Positions 42,570-51,519 of a DNA stretch of 64,000 nt are shown in pieces; the first letter of the stretch is position 1; each line of letters starts with the position of its first letter. The DNA is taken from contig NZ_CP124681.1 of NCBI RefSeq assembly GCF_029961765.1, positions 1,302,001-1,366,000 of the forward strand, written 5' to 3'. A program made the translations under genes and the position numbers. Origin of the DNA: Nocardioides sp. QY071. GTDB taxonomy: Bacteria; Actinomycetota; Actinomycetes; Propionibacteriales; Nocardioidaceae. Under the pieces are notes generated by a model, which was not told the DNA's origin, ran no database searches, and saw only the letters and a list, made by a program, of their open reading frames with translations.

Positions 42570-42576
42570 GGTGGTC

Positions 42577-43596
42577 ATGGAGAAGAACACGACCCACCAG
42601 GCCAGCGGGCCGGTGATCCGCACCGCCGGACTCACCCGCCACTTCACGCGCAACAAGCAGACGATCGAGGCCGTCCGCGGGCTCGACCTGGAGGTGGCGG
42701 CCGGCGAGCTGGTCGCCTTCCTCGGCCCCAACGGCGCCGGCAAGTCCACCACCCTGCGGATGCTCACGACGCTGATCGCGCCGACCTCGGGGACCGCCAC
42801 GGTCGCGGGGCACGACGTGGTCCGCGACCGCGCCGCCGTACGCCGATCGATCGGGTACGTCGGCCAGGGCAATGCCGCCGGCCACCAGTACCGCGGCCGC
42901 GACGAGATCATGTGCCAGGCCCGCGCGCACGGCCTGTCGCGGCGCGACGCGCGGATCCGGACCGAGGAGCTGCTCGAGGCGTTCGACCTCACCGAGCACG
43001 CCGACCGCCCGGTCGCCCAGCTCTCCGGCGGCCAGCGGCGTCGCCTCGACGTCGCGATCGGCCTGGTCCAGGAGCCGCCGATCCTGTTCCTCGACGAGCC
43101 GTCGACCGGCCTCGACCCGCAGAACCGGGTCAACCTGCAGAAGCAGGTCCGCCGGCTCAACACCGAGCTCGGCACCACGATCGTGCTCACCACGCACTAC
43201 CTCGAGGAGGCCGACGCCCTCGCCGGTCGCGTGATCGTCATCGACCACGGCCAGGTCATCGCCGACGACCGCGCCGCCGCCCTCAAGTCCGCCCTCGGCG
43301 ACCTGGTCGCCATGGACTTCGCCACCGCCGACGACGCCCGTGCCGCGGCCACCCGCGCCGACCGGATCGACGGCGCCCAGGTCACCGTCACCGGCAGCCA
43401 CGTCGCGGTCCGCGCCGCCTTCGGCCGCGACGCCGCTCCCGGCCTGGTCGCCGACCTCGCCGCCGCCGGCACCCCGGTCGCCCGGATCGAGGTGGTCGGC
43501 CCGACCCTCGACGACGTCTTCCTCGACCTCACCGGGCGCAGCCTGCGCGAGACCTCCCAGACCACCTCCACCTCCACCGAAGGAGCAGCAGCATGA
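42577..43596 (+). CDS. ABC-2-type transporter ATP-binding protein (DrrA-like)
   Basis: The ATG at 42577 gives 339 aa with Walker A GPNGAGKSTT, signature LSGGQRRRLDVA, Walker B ILFLDEPSTGLD, the switch region TTHYLEEAD and the C-terminal extension (VVGPTLDDVFLDLTGRSLRE) seen in DrrA-type drug-export ATPases. An ATG at 42556 would add seven residues. The stop overlaps the permease start (ATGA). Regulation by the divergent WYL protein is likely, and the exported compound is unknown. Confidence 0.9.
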   Translation: MEKNTTHQASGPVIRTAGLTRHFTRNKQTIEAVRGLDLEVAAGELVAFLGPNGAGKSTTLRMLTTLIAPTSGTATVAGHDVVRDRAAVRRSIGYVGQGNAAGHQYRGRDEIMCQARAHGLSRRDARIRTEELLEAFDLTEHADRPVAQLSGGQRRRLDVAIGLVQEPPILFLDEPSTGLDPQNRVNLQKQVRRLNTELGTTIVLTTHYLEEADALAGRVIVIDHGQVIADDRAAALKSALGDLVAMDFATADDARAAATRADRIDGAQVTVTGSHVAVRAAFGRDAAPGLVADLAAAGTPVARIEVVGPTLDDVFLDLTGRSLRETSQTTSTSTEGAAA

Positions 43597-44408
43597 GCAT
43601 CGACCACGCCCCCACGGTCGCGCCGGCACCGGCCGTCCGTCGTACCCGCGTCGAGTCGCGCTCGGTCGGGATCCTCGCCGACATCGTCAACGTGCTGGTC
43701 CGCGAGCTGCAGCCGGTGCTGCGCCAGCCGGCGTCGGTGCTGTTCGCGATGGTGCAGCCGCTGGTCTTCCTCGGCCTGTTCGCGCCGCTGCTGCCCGACA
43801 CCCCCACCGGGTCTGCGCTGCAGTGGTTCGTCCCGGGCATCGTGTCGATGACGGCCCTGATGAGCGCCTCCTTCACCGGCGCCAACCTCTCGGAGGAGAT
43901 CATCAGCGGCTCCTTCGAGCGGCTCCTCGTCTCGCCCGTGCGCCGCTCGTCGCTGCTCATCGGCAAGGCGCTGCGCGAGATGGTCCCGCTCCTGCTGCAG
44001 ACGCTGATCATCGTCGCGGTCGTGACGCCGTTCAGCTTCGACCTGCACCTCGGCGGTGTCGTCGTCGGCGTGCTCGTCCTGGTCCCGTTCAGCGTGGGGC
44101 TCGGCGCCCTCAGCCTCGCCCTCGCGGTCGCCGCGAAGGAGCAGGCCTGGGTGTTCTGGACTGTCCAGCAGACCGTGATCTTCCCGCTCCTGCTGCTTGC
44201 CGGCGTCCTGCTCCCGCTCGACGGCGCCCCCGCTTGGCTGCGCACCGCCTCCGACCTCAACCCGCTCAGCTACATCGTCGACGCGGAGCGAGCCCTGTTC
44301 GCCGGGTCGTTCCCCGCAGACACCGTCCTCGCCGGGTTCGCCGCGTCGCTGGTCGTCGCCGCGTTCGGGCTGTGGGTCGGCGTCCGGCGGATGAACCGCG
44401 CGAGCTGA
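43593..44408 (+). CDS. ABC-2-type transporter permease (DrrB-like)
   Basis: The ATG at 43593 gives 271 aa. After a cytoplasmic N-terminus there are six hydrophobic segments and ABC2-membrane motifs, including VRELQPVLRQPASVLFAMVQPLVFL, GSFERLLVSPVRRSSLLIGKALRE and LNPLSYIVDAERALFAG. It pairs with the ATPase directly upstream to form a drug-type exporter. The convergent Uma2 gene begins at the very next base after the stop, so no terminator separates them. Confidence 0.92.
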   Translation: MSIDHAPTVAPAPAVRRTRVESRSVGILADIVNVLVRELQPVLRQPASVLFAMVQPLVFLGLFAPLLPDTPTGSALQWFVPGIVSMTALMSASFTGANLSEEIISGSFERLLVSPVRRSSLLIGKALREMVPLLLQTLIIVAVVTPFSFDLHLGGVVVGVLVLVPFSVGLGALSLALAVAAKEQAWVFWTVQQTVIFPLLLLAGVLLPLDGAPAWLRTASDLNPLSYIVDAERALFAGSFPADTVLAGFAASLVVAAFGLWVGVRRMNRAS

Positions 44409-44993
44409 TCAGAGGTCGAGCAGGTCGACCGGTGTGATCGTCACCGCGAACGGCTCGCTGGCCGTCCAGGTCTCCTGGGCGGCCACGCGGGCCGTCTCGG
44501 CGTATCTGCCGTCGCGCAGCGACCACACGGTCAGCTCGGGCTCCTTCGGGTCGATGGTCCAGTAGCTCGGGCAGCCCGCAGCCGCGAGGATCTCCATCTT
44601 GGGGCCGAGGTCGTAGGCCTTCGTCGACGGGGAGTGCACCTCGACCGCGAGGAGAGGCGGCACGTGGATGCCGGACTCGGTGAGGTCGGAGCGCCGGGTC
44701 ACCAGCACGTCGGGCTCGAGCACCGACCGGTCACCCAGGCGCACGTCGATCGGTGCGCCGAACACCTTCAGGTCTCGAGGCGCCGCTGCTCGGAGCAGGA
44801 CGAACAGCTCACCGACGATGACCTGGTGTCGCGGGCGCGGGGACGGGGACATCAGCAGGACCCCGTCGAGCAGCTCATGCCGGTAGCCGTTGTCGGGGAT
44901 CGCGTCGCGCTCCGCGACCGTGATCGGCCCCTCGCGCACGATCACGTCGCCGAGCTTCGTGGTCGGCGGCCGGACGATGGTCATGGCTCCCAT
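44409..44993 (-). CDS. Uma2-family putative restriction-like endonuclease (DUF820)
   Basis: The ATG at 44993 follows AAGGAGG and gives 194 aa. An ATG nine bases downstream is also possible. The PD-(D/E)XK-like core is visible as NGYRHELLDGVLLMSPSPRPRHQ, SVLEPDVLVTRR and LLAVEVHSPSTKAYD, with the acidic residues of the fold. Uma2 proteins are abundant in cyanobacteria and actinobacteria and have no proven role. The frame continues upstream of the ribosome-binding site without similarity. Confidence 0.88.
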   Translation of the reverse strand: MGAMTIVRPPTTKLGDVIVREGPITVAERDAIPDNGYRHELLDGVLLMSPSPRPRHQVIVGELFVLLRAAAPRDLKVFGAPIDVRLGDRSVLEPDVLVTRRSDLTESGIHVPPLLAVEVHSPSTKAYDLGPKMEILAAAGCPSYWTIDPKEPELTVWSLRDGRYAETARVAAQETWTASEPFAVTITPVDLLDL

Positions 44994-45064
44994 GGTGCCT
45001 CCTTGTCTCCATGCCGACCAGCGTGCAGGAGACCTACGACGAACCGGGCCGGTCATCCACAGGG

Positions 45065-46039
45065 TCACGCCGTCCAGCGCAGCGCTCGCCCGTGACCGTG
45101 TGTCTGCGCGACCATCCGCCCGTCGATCCCGAGCACGAACGTGGGGTGCCCGTCCGGGATCGGCGGGCCGGTGGCGGTCACGGAGGGCAGCACCTGCTTG
45201 CCCTCGTTGCTCACCCAGTGGCACGCGCCGGAGCCGACGAGGTCGCGCATCAGCGCGTCGAACTCGAGTCGGCGCGGCGGCGGCAGGTAGACGATGACGG
45301 CGCTGTGGAACACCACGACGGTCCCGTACGCCGACGCGCGCTCCACCATCGCCGGCAGCTCCTCGACCAGGTCACCCGCGACCACCCTCGGCGGGTCGGT
45401 CCGGGCGACCTGGATCGCCCGCTCCAGCCGCGCCCGCCGCTCGTCCTGCTCGGGCCAGACCAGGGTCTCCAGCCAGGCCATGTCGTCGCGGTCGGTGACG
45501 TCGAGCGGGTGGAGGTCGATGCCGCCGCGCCAGGCGATCTCGGGCGGCACGGCCGGCAGGGGAGCGGCTCCCTTCACCCGGCAGGGCAGTCGCGGTTCGT
45601 CACCCAGCAGCACCGGACCGTCGTCCGTCGACCAGGCGTAGCCCCAGCGGTCCGGGTACAGGCACAGCCCCGCGGACGCGCCCACCTCGAGCAGCGCCAG
45701 CGGTCCGGCGAAGGAGCCGAACGCGGGCACCAGCGTCGCCAGCCGGCCGACCTCGTTGGTCTGCGTCGCCCGGGCCAGGATGGTGGCGCGGAGCGGACCG
45801 GTGTCGTCGAGCAGCGCGGCCCGCAGGCCGGCGTAGGGCCCCGGCGCGGGCACGCCGTGGTGCCGGGCGGCGGCGAACACCAGGTTGGGCTGCTGCTTCA
45901 CCGCGGGCAGGGTCCGGATCCAGGCGACGACCTCCGGATCGTCGGCGACCGCGGCCGCCCACGCAGCGAAGGTAGGTGAGTCCGTCGCCTCGGCGGCGAA
46001 GGCGCGGTAGGACTCCTCGACCTCGGCGTACGGCTCCAC
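45065..46039 (-). CDS. DUF2332-family protein
   Basis: The GTG at 46039 gives 324 aa. Family features are the N-terminal YRAFAAEATDSPTFAAWAAAVADDPEV, QPNLVFAAARHHG, TQTNEVGRLATLVPAF, LLEVGASAGLCLYPDRW and the late VVFHSAVIVYLPPPRR. The LLEVGASAGL segment resembles a SAM-binding loop, so a methyltransferase-like fold is possible, though no activity is established. It starts 11 nt after the PNP stop on the same strand and is probably co-transcribed. The open frame upstream of 46039 is antisense noise. Confidence 0.85.
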   Translation of the reverse strand: MEPYAEVEESYRAFAAEATDSPTFAAWAAAVADDPEVVAWIRTLPAVKQQPNLVFAAARHHGVPAPGPYAGLRAALLDDTGPLRATILARATQTNEVGRLATLVPAFGSFAGPLALLEVGASAGLCLYPDRWGYAWSTDDGPVLLGDEPRLPCRVKGAAPLPAVPPEIAWRGGIDLHPLDVTDRDDMAWLETLVWPEQDERRARLERAIQVARTDPPRVVAGDLVEELPAMVERASAYGTVVVFHSAVIVYLPPPRRLEFDALMRDLVGSGACHWVSNEGKQVLPSVTATGPPIPDGHPTFVLGIDGRMVAQTHGHGRALRWTA

Positions 46040-46050
46040 GGCCGCGGACC

Positions 46051-46872
46051 TCAGATGCGCGGGACGATGTCGCCGAGCAGCGCGCCCATCCGGGTGGCTG
46101 CGTTGCGGCCGGCCTCGAGCACCTCGGCGTGGTCGAGCGGCTCGCCGCTGAGTCCGGCGGCCAGGTTGGTGACCAGGCTGATGCCGAGGATCTCCATGCC
46201 GGCCTCGCGGGCGGCGATCGCCTCGAGCGTGGTGCTCATGCCGACCAGGTGGCCGCCGAGGATCCCGGCCATCCGCACCTCGGCCGGCGTCTCGTAGTGG
46301 GGCCCGGTGAACTGGACGTAGACGCCCTCGTCGAGGCTCGGCTCGACCGAGCGGCACAGCTCGCGCAGCCGCGTGGAGTAGAGGTCGGTGAGGTCGACGA
46401 AGTTGGCGCCGACGATCGGCGACTGCCCGGTCAGGTTGATGTGGTCGCTGATCAGCACCGGGGTGCCGGGCGTCCAGGTCTCCTTGAGCCCGCCGCACCC
46501 GTTGGTGAGCACGATCGCGCGGCAGCCGGCGGCGGCCGCCGTACGCACGCCGTGGACGACGGCGGCGACGCCCTTGCCCTCGTAGTAGTGGGTGCGACTG
46601 AGGAAGGCGAGCAGGTGGCGGTCGCCATCGGCGCCGGGGAGCCGGATCGAGCGGATCTTGCCCGAGTGGCCGGCGACCGCGGAGGCGCCGAAGCCCGGCA
46701 GGTCCGTCACGGAGATCTCGGTGGTGTTCTCTCCGGTCGGGTCGAGCGCCTCGGCGGCCGGCAGCCAGCCGGAGCCGAGCACGAGCGCGACGTCGTGACG
46801 GGCCACGCCCGTGAGCTCGGCGAGACGGGCGGCGGCCTCTTCGGCCAGGGCGTACGGTGTGGACTCGGTCAC
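46051..46872 (-). CDS. Purine-nucleoside phosphorylase
   Basis: The 273-aa protein (GTG start) has the trimeric-PNP motifs VLGSGWLP (phosphate loop), SRTHYYEGKG, VLTNGCGGL, GPHYETPAEVRM and GMSTTLEAIAAREAG, with Asn in SLVTNLAAG that contacts the purine. It phosphorolyses inosine or guanosine and their deoxy forms. Adenosine deaminase (11.4 kb), the phosphosugar mutase (21 kb) and deoC (18.8 kb) can act before and after it. TAGGCT ends 6 nt before the GTG. Confidence 0.94.
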   Translation of the reverse strand: MTESTPYALAEEAAARLAELTGVARHDVALVLGSGWLPAAEALDPTGENTTEISVTDLPGFGASAVAGHSGKIRSIRLPGADGDRHLLAFLSRTHYYEGKGVAAVVHGVRTAAAAGCRAIVLTNGCGGLKETWTPGTPVLISDHINLTGQSPIVGANFVDLTDLYSTRLRELCRSVEPSLDEGVYVQFTGPHYETPAEVRMAGILGGHLVGMSTTLEAIAAREAGMEILGISLVTNLAAGLSGEPLDHAEVLEAGRNAATRMGALLGDIVPRI

Positions 46873-46878
46873 GGCGCG

Positions 46879-46884
46879 AGCCTA
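46879..46884 (-). promoter_or_regulatory. Leaderless-type -10 hexamer (TAGGCT) before the PNP gene
   Basis: On the minus strand TAGGCT ends 6 nt before the GTG at 46872. It lies in the 16-bp gap after the propeller gene, so PNP may have its own start within a longer operon. Confidence 0.4.
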
Positions 46885-46888
46885 CTCA

Positions 46889-48319
46889 TCACCAGGTCGC
46901 GACGAGACCTTCCGGGACGTACCCGTGACGCACCCGCTGCGGGTGGTCGCCGACCTCCCGGTAGGCGAGCTCCTGTCCGGTGTTCGTGTCGATGACCGCG
47001 ACGGCGTCGCTGCCCGACAGCGAGATCCAGCAGGTGTCGTCGAGGCCCTCGGTGGTCCAGTACGGCTTGAGGTAGGTGTGGCCGGTGGTCGTCTCGTCGA
47101 AGATCGTGTACCTGCCCGACGTCCGGTCGACCAGCGCGGCGTAGTCGTCCATGGTGCCGGCGACGCAGAGCGTGTCGCCGTCCGCGTTGATCGACAGGCC
47201 GTGGTGGGCCGAGTCGTTGACGTACTGCTCGCGCAGCATGTTCGGCACCCGGTTGGGCAGCGGGATCAATCGGGTGACCGCGCCGGCTCGTGGCTCGGGG
47301 ACGCCGCCGAGCGTGTAGTCGACCTTGCCGTTGAGGTCGGGCGCCTGGGTGTCGAACTCGACGAAGCCGTGGAAGAAGGACACCTGGAAGTAGACGTAGC
47401 GCTCGTCGGGGGAGACAGCCATCGGGCGTACGGCGCTGCTCATGTTCGGGTACCCGGCCTCCGCGAGCTCGCGGCCGATGCCCCAGCGCTGGAGGACCGA
47501 GAAGTCGGAGTTGCGCACGACCTGGAACCACCGATCGCCCTTGAGGGCGTCGAGCAGCGGGATGTCCCCGGGCGTGTAGACCAGGCCGATCGAGGCATGG
47601 AAGATCCGCTGCCCGTCCCGGGTGTAGTTGCTCTCGTGCGGGGTCTCCCCGGACGGGAAGGTCCGCATCCGGTCGCCCATCCTCACGACGGTGCCGTCGG
47701 TGAGCGTCTCGTCGACCATCGAGTACTCGATCACCTGGCGCTTGGTCGAGTCCGAGACCAGCAGCCGCCGCCCGTCGCGCGAGAGCGCCATGTGGTCGCT
47801 GCGGTTGCCGTCCATCGACTGCTCACGCACGATCGAGTCCGGCTCGCCGGCGGTGGCCTTGGCGATGTCGATCCACACGACGTCGGCGAAGCTGGGCCGC
47901 GACACCGCGAGGTAGCGCCCGTCGAGCGTGGTGAACATGTCGTCGACGAACTGGTCGTGGCCCTCGCCGGGGCCGTACCGGATGAGCAGGAAGTACGCCA
48001 GGTCCACCGGGTTGGTGCGGATGTCGGCAAGCTCCTGCGCCTTGTCGGGGACCAGGTCCACGCCGCGCTTGAGCACCGTGAAGTCGTGCGCGTCGACGAC
48101 GCTCGCCGTTCCGGCCCAGTTGTTGCCGACCCACATCACGTCGCGCAGGCCGGGCGCCCGCTGCGGGAGCGAGGTCGGAGCGGCCGGGAGGGCGGCGACC
48201 GCCGCCGACCGCCCGGGCTCGGCCGGCGCGGCGTCGGGGAAGGCCAGCGAGAGGGTGGCGACACCGACGGCGGTGACGGCGAGGGACAGGTGACGGAGAG
48301 CACGGGAGGACGTCCGCAT
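46889..48319 (-). CDS. Secreted beta-propeller (YncE/lactonase-like) protein
   Basis: The 476-aa protein has a signal peptide (LSLAVTAVGVATLSLAFPDAAPA). Repeated blade-like segments follow, such as TTLDGRYLAVSRP, ALSRDGRRLLVSD, NYTRDGQRIFHAS, VSPDERYVYFQ and SLSGSDAVAVIDTNTGQELAYREVGDHPQRV. This pattern matches seven-bladed YncE-type propellers that are exported. The function is unknown. Its ATG lies in the 3' arm of a perfect hairpin whose 5' arm contains the upstream gene's stop codon. Confidence 0.82.
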   Translation of the reverse strand: MRTSSRALRHLSLAVTAVGVATLSLAFPDAAPAEPGRSAAVAALPAAPTSLPQRAPGLRDVMWVGNNWAGTASVVDAHDFTVLKRGVDLVPDKAQELADIRTNPVDLAYFLLIRYGPGEGHDQFVDDMFTTLDGRYLAVSRPSFADVVWIDIAKATAGEPDSIVREQSMDGNRSDHMALSRDGRRLLVSDSTKRQVIEYSMVDETLTDGTVVRMGDRMRTFPSGETPHESNYTRDGQRIFHASIGLVYTPGDIPLLDALKGDRWFQVVRNSDFSVLQRWGIGRELAEAGYPNMSSAVRPMAVSPDERYVYFQVSFFHGFVEFDTQAPDLNGKVDYTLGGVPEPRAGAVTRLIPLPNRVPNMLREQYVNDSAHHGLSINADGDTLCVAGTMDDYAALVDRTSGRYTIFDETTTGHTYLKPYWTTEGLDDTCWISLSGSDAVAVIDTNTGQELAYREVGDHPQRVRHGYVPEGLVATW

Positions 48320-48343
48320 AACCTGACAACGGGTCAGGTTATG
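48317..48343 (-). promoter_or_regulatory. Intercistronic perfect 11-bp hairpin joining a stop and a start codon
   Basis: CATAACCTGAC and GTCAGGTTATG are exact complements around a 5-nt loop. Read on the minus strand, the 5' arm contains the TAA stop of the lipoprotein gene (48341-48339) and the 3' arm ends in the ATG of the propeller gene (48319-48317). Confidence 0.75.
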
Positions 48344-49355
48344 GAGAGGTCACGCCTCCGAGGTATGTCGTCGCGGCGGCGTCCCAGGCGGTCGGCGGGC
48401 CCCCCGCGTCGGCGTCGGCTCCCACCGCCACCGAGACCAGGCGGTCCAGGTCCGGCAGTCCGGTGCCGCCCGGTTGCGGCACCTCGTTGCCGAGCTCGTA
48501 GGCCGAGCCCGGTGGGAGCTTCCCGACGACGTCGAGCTGGGGACGGATCATCGGCCAGAGCCGATCGCCCCACGTCTCGGGAGTCACGGTCCCGGGCTGG
48601 GTGACACCGGGCAGGACGAGGCCGACGCTCACGCGGACGGGGGGCTCGTCGTCGTGGTCGCGCCCCTCCCGCAGGCGGATCCACGGAGCGGAGTCGGCCG
48701 GCGCCGAAGCCAGCGTCGTCCGCAGCCGGCGCCAGCGGTCGAGCGTCACCGGCGTCATCGGCTCGTCGCTGCGCACCGCCGAGGCGTCGCCCGGCTGGTG
48801 CTCCCCGGTCCGGATGCCGAGGTGGGGTGTCCGCCGCAGGACCGGGTCCGCGATCGTCGCCTCGAGGGCGGTGGTGAGGTCGTCGGGGCCGCCGTCGTCG
48901 AGGACCACCTCGGTCCCGCCCGAGGAGAGCGTCACGGAGCCGTCGTACGTCCGTGCCGATGCCAGGAACTGCTCGGCGCGGTCGGATGTGGGCGGATCCA
49001 ACGCGCTGTAGGCGCCGTCGACCAGGTCGCGGTCGCCGAGGTCGTCGGGGACGCTCTTCGGCAGCTCACCCCACGCCAGGGACAGGGTGTAGAGGTCGGG
49101 CTCGGCCTGCGCCAGGGCATCGAGGACGGCGGTCAGCTGCTGAGGGGTGATGTCCTCGTCGAGGTCGGCCTCGACCACGAGGCCGCGGACGCCGTCCTCG
49201 ACCTCCTGCAGTCCGGACCAGGTGTCCCGGACCCCGTCGAGCCCGGCCAGCACGCCTGAGCCGCCGTTCGGACTCGGCGTCTCGGGGTCCGACGTGCACG
49301 AGGTGAGGCCCGCTGCCGCGAGGAGCAGCGCCACGGTCGTCCGGCGCCGGTGCAT
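48339..49355 (-). CDS. Lipoprotein of unknown function
   Basis: The ATG at 49355 gives 338 aa: a short basic start (MHRRR), a hydrophobic core and the lipobox GLTSC (Cys near 19). A Pro/Ser linker follows. The mature part is acidic, with VLAGLDGVRDTWSGLQEVEDGVRGLVVEAD and LDRWRRLRTTLASAPADSAPW, and ends in a Gly/Pro-rich region. A TIM-barrel or glycosidase-like fold is possible, but I recognise no family. It is upstream of, and 19 bp from, the secreted propeller gene, so the two surface proteins are probably made together. Confidence 0.75.
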   Translation of the reverse strand: MHRRRTTVALLLAAAGLTSCTSDPETPSPNGGSGVLAGLDGVRDTWSGLQEVEDGVRGLVVEADLDEDITPQQLTAVLDALAQAEPDLYTLSLAWGELPKSVPDDLGDRDLVDGAYSALDPPTSDRAEQFLASARTYDGSVTLSSGGTEVVLDDGGPDDLTTALEATIADPVLRRTPHLGIRTGEHQPGDASAVRSDEPMTPVTLDRWRRLRTTLASAPADSAPWIRLREGRDHDDEPPVRVSVGLVLPGVTQPGTVTPETWGDRLWPMIRPQLDVVGKLPPGSAYELGNEVPQPGGTGLPDLDRLVSVAVGADADAGGPPTAWDAAATTYLGGVTSP

Positions 49356-49459
49356 GGCCCCTGCATACCCCATCACCACGGAGCCATGTCCCGTGGAGTT
49401 TGGTCGGCGCCAGCCAGGGAACGACGGCTCGGCACGGTCGTGCGAGGAACGAGGGCGAG

Positions 49460-49546
49460 ATGACGGACCCGGAGGTGCTCTTCCGGCGCCTGGTGTCAGG
49501 CCGGCCGAACCGCTTGCGTGAGATCGGCGCGGACCTCGGCGGGTGA
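49460..49546 (+). CDS. Possible 28-aa small protein
   Basis: ATG with GAGGG upstream opens a 28-codon frame (MTDPEVLFRRLVSGRPNRL at the start) in which nearly all third positions are G or C. Its TGA overlaps the GTG of the next small frame (GTGA at 49543-49546), the coupling pattern of genuine operons here. It is divergent from the lipoprotein gene. No family is recognised. Confidence 0.4.
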   Translation: MTDPEVLFRRLVSGRPNRLREIGADLGG

Positions 49547-49710
49547 CGGTCGACACCGTGCTGGCGTCGGCGCTCAGCGACCTGGACAAGCTGGTGCCGA
49601 CCGTCGACCGGATGGGATCCGAGCTCAAGGCGACATCGACCGACTACGAATCGACGGATATCGCCAGCGGGGCACTCCTCGCGGTCCTGCTCACCCTGAT
49701 GGACGGCTGA
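49543..49710 (+). CDS. Small protein of unknown function (55 aa)
   Basis: The GTG at 49543 overlaps the preceding small frame's stop. The 55 codons have about 91% GC at the third position. The product is helical in appearance (VLASALSDLDKLVPTVDRM, then SGALLAVLLTLMDG), which might suit a small WXG100/ESX-like or antitoxin-like helix pair, though the WXG motif is absent. It would fill the otherwise empty gap 49356-49734. Confidence 0.5.
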   Translation: MTVDTVLASALSDLDKLVPTVDRMGSELKATSTDYESTDIASGALLAVLLTLMDG

Positions 49711-49734
49711 GAGCCGGGTACGGGACGGGCCCCG

Positions 49735-50187
49735 TCACAACCCCGTCGACCGGCAGGCCCGGCCCCGCAGGCCGGTGACGTAGTCGGCGGGTGCGTCGGC
49801 GGCCTCGGCCGCGTCCGCCAGCACCCCGAGGTACGACGCCGAGGGCAGCCCGCCCTCGTAGGCGTCGAGCACGTAGGTCCACGCCACGACCTCGCCGGCC
49901 ATGGTCGAGATCCGCACCTTGGTCTTGCGGTACAGCCCCGAGTCGGCCGACTCCCATTGGTCCAGGCTCGGCTCGTCGAGCGGGCTGACGTCGTAGACGG
50001 CGACGAAGACCGCGCTCATCGGGTCGGGCGCGATGGTCGCCAGCGCGCCGTCCCAGCCGTGCTCCTCGCCGCCGAAGGTCAGCCGCCACCCGGTGAGCCA
50101 GCCGGTGGTCTGCAGCGGCGAGTGGGGGCACCGCTCGCCCATCCGCTGGGGGTCGAGGTTGGTGCCGTAGGCGGCGTACGACGTCAC
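49735..50187 (-). CDS. Gamma-glutamylcyclotransferase-like protein
   Basis: The 150-aa protein starts with the GGCT-fold signature YAAYGTNLDPQRM and has the conserved Glu and Tyr in LDQWESADSGLYRKTKV, the layout of the BtrG/GGCT family. Members release 5-oxoproline from gamma-glutamyl amines or act in related side-chain chemistry. The substrate is unknown. It follows the subtilisin-like gene on the same strand by 36 nt, and I see no functional link. Confidence 0.88.
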   Translation of the reverse strand: MTSYAAYGTNLDPQRMGERCPHSPLQTTGWLTGWRLTFGGEEHGWDGALATIAPDPMSAVFVAVYDVSPLDEPSLDQWESADSGLYRKTKVRISTMAGEVVAWTYVLDAYEGGLPSASYLGVLADAAEAADAPADYVTGLRGRACRSTGL

Positions 50188-50223
50188 GGGGGTCAGGCTA
50201 GTCCGTCGTACGCCGCCGACCCG

Positions 50224-51402
<1,179 letters not shown>

Positions 51403-51425
51403 GGAGGGAGCAGCTTCCTCTTCGC

Positions 51426-51459
51426 GTACGGCGGCCCCATGCCGCCGTACTCATGAGTA
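51426..51459 (-). promoter_or_regulatory. Hairpin and palindrome in the protease leader
   Basis: GTACGGCGG (51426-51434) and CCGCCGTAC (51442-51450) are perfect arms around a 7-nt loop. The perfect palindrome TACTCATGAGTA (51448-51459) overlaps the second arm. Both lie between the protease ATG and its likely promoter. Confidence 0.55.
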
Positions 51460-51507
51460 GGAGCACTCTGCCCTGAGCGTGATGTCCGACACAAGGAGGG
51501 CCCCTAC

Positions 51508-51513
51508 TACGCT
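51508..51513 (+). promoter_or_regulatory. Leaderless-type -10 hexamer (TACGCT) before lpdA
   Basis: TACGCT ends 6 nt before the GTG at 51520. An AAGGAGGG at 51493-51500 is too far from the start codon to serve as its ribosome-binding site. Confidence 0.4.
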
Positions 51514-51519
51514 GGCTCC

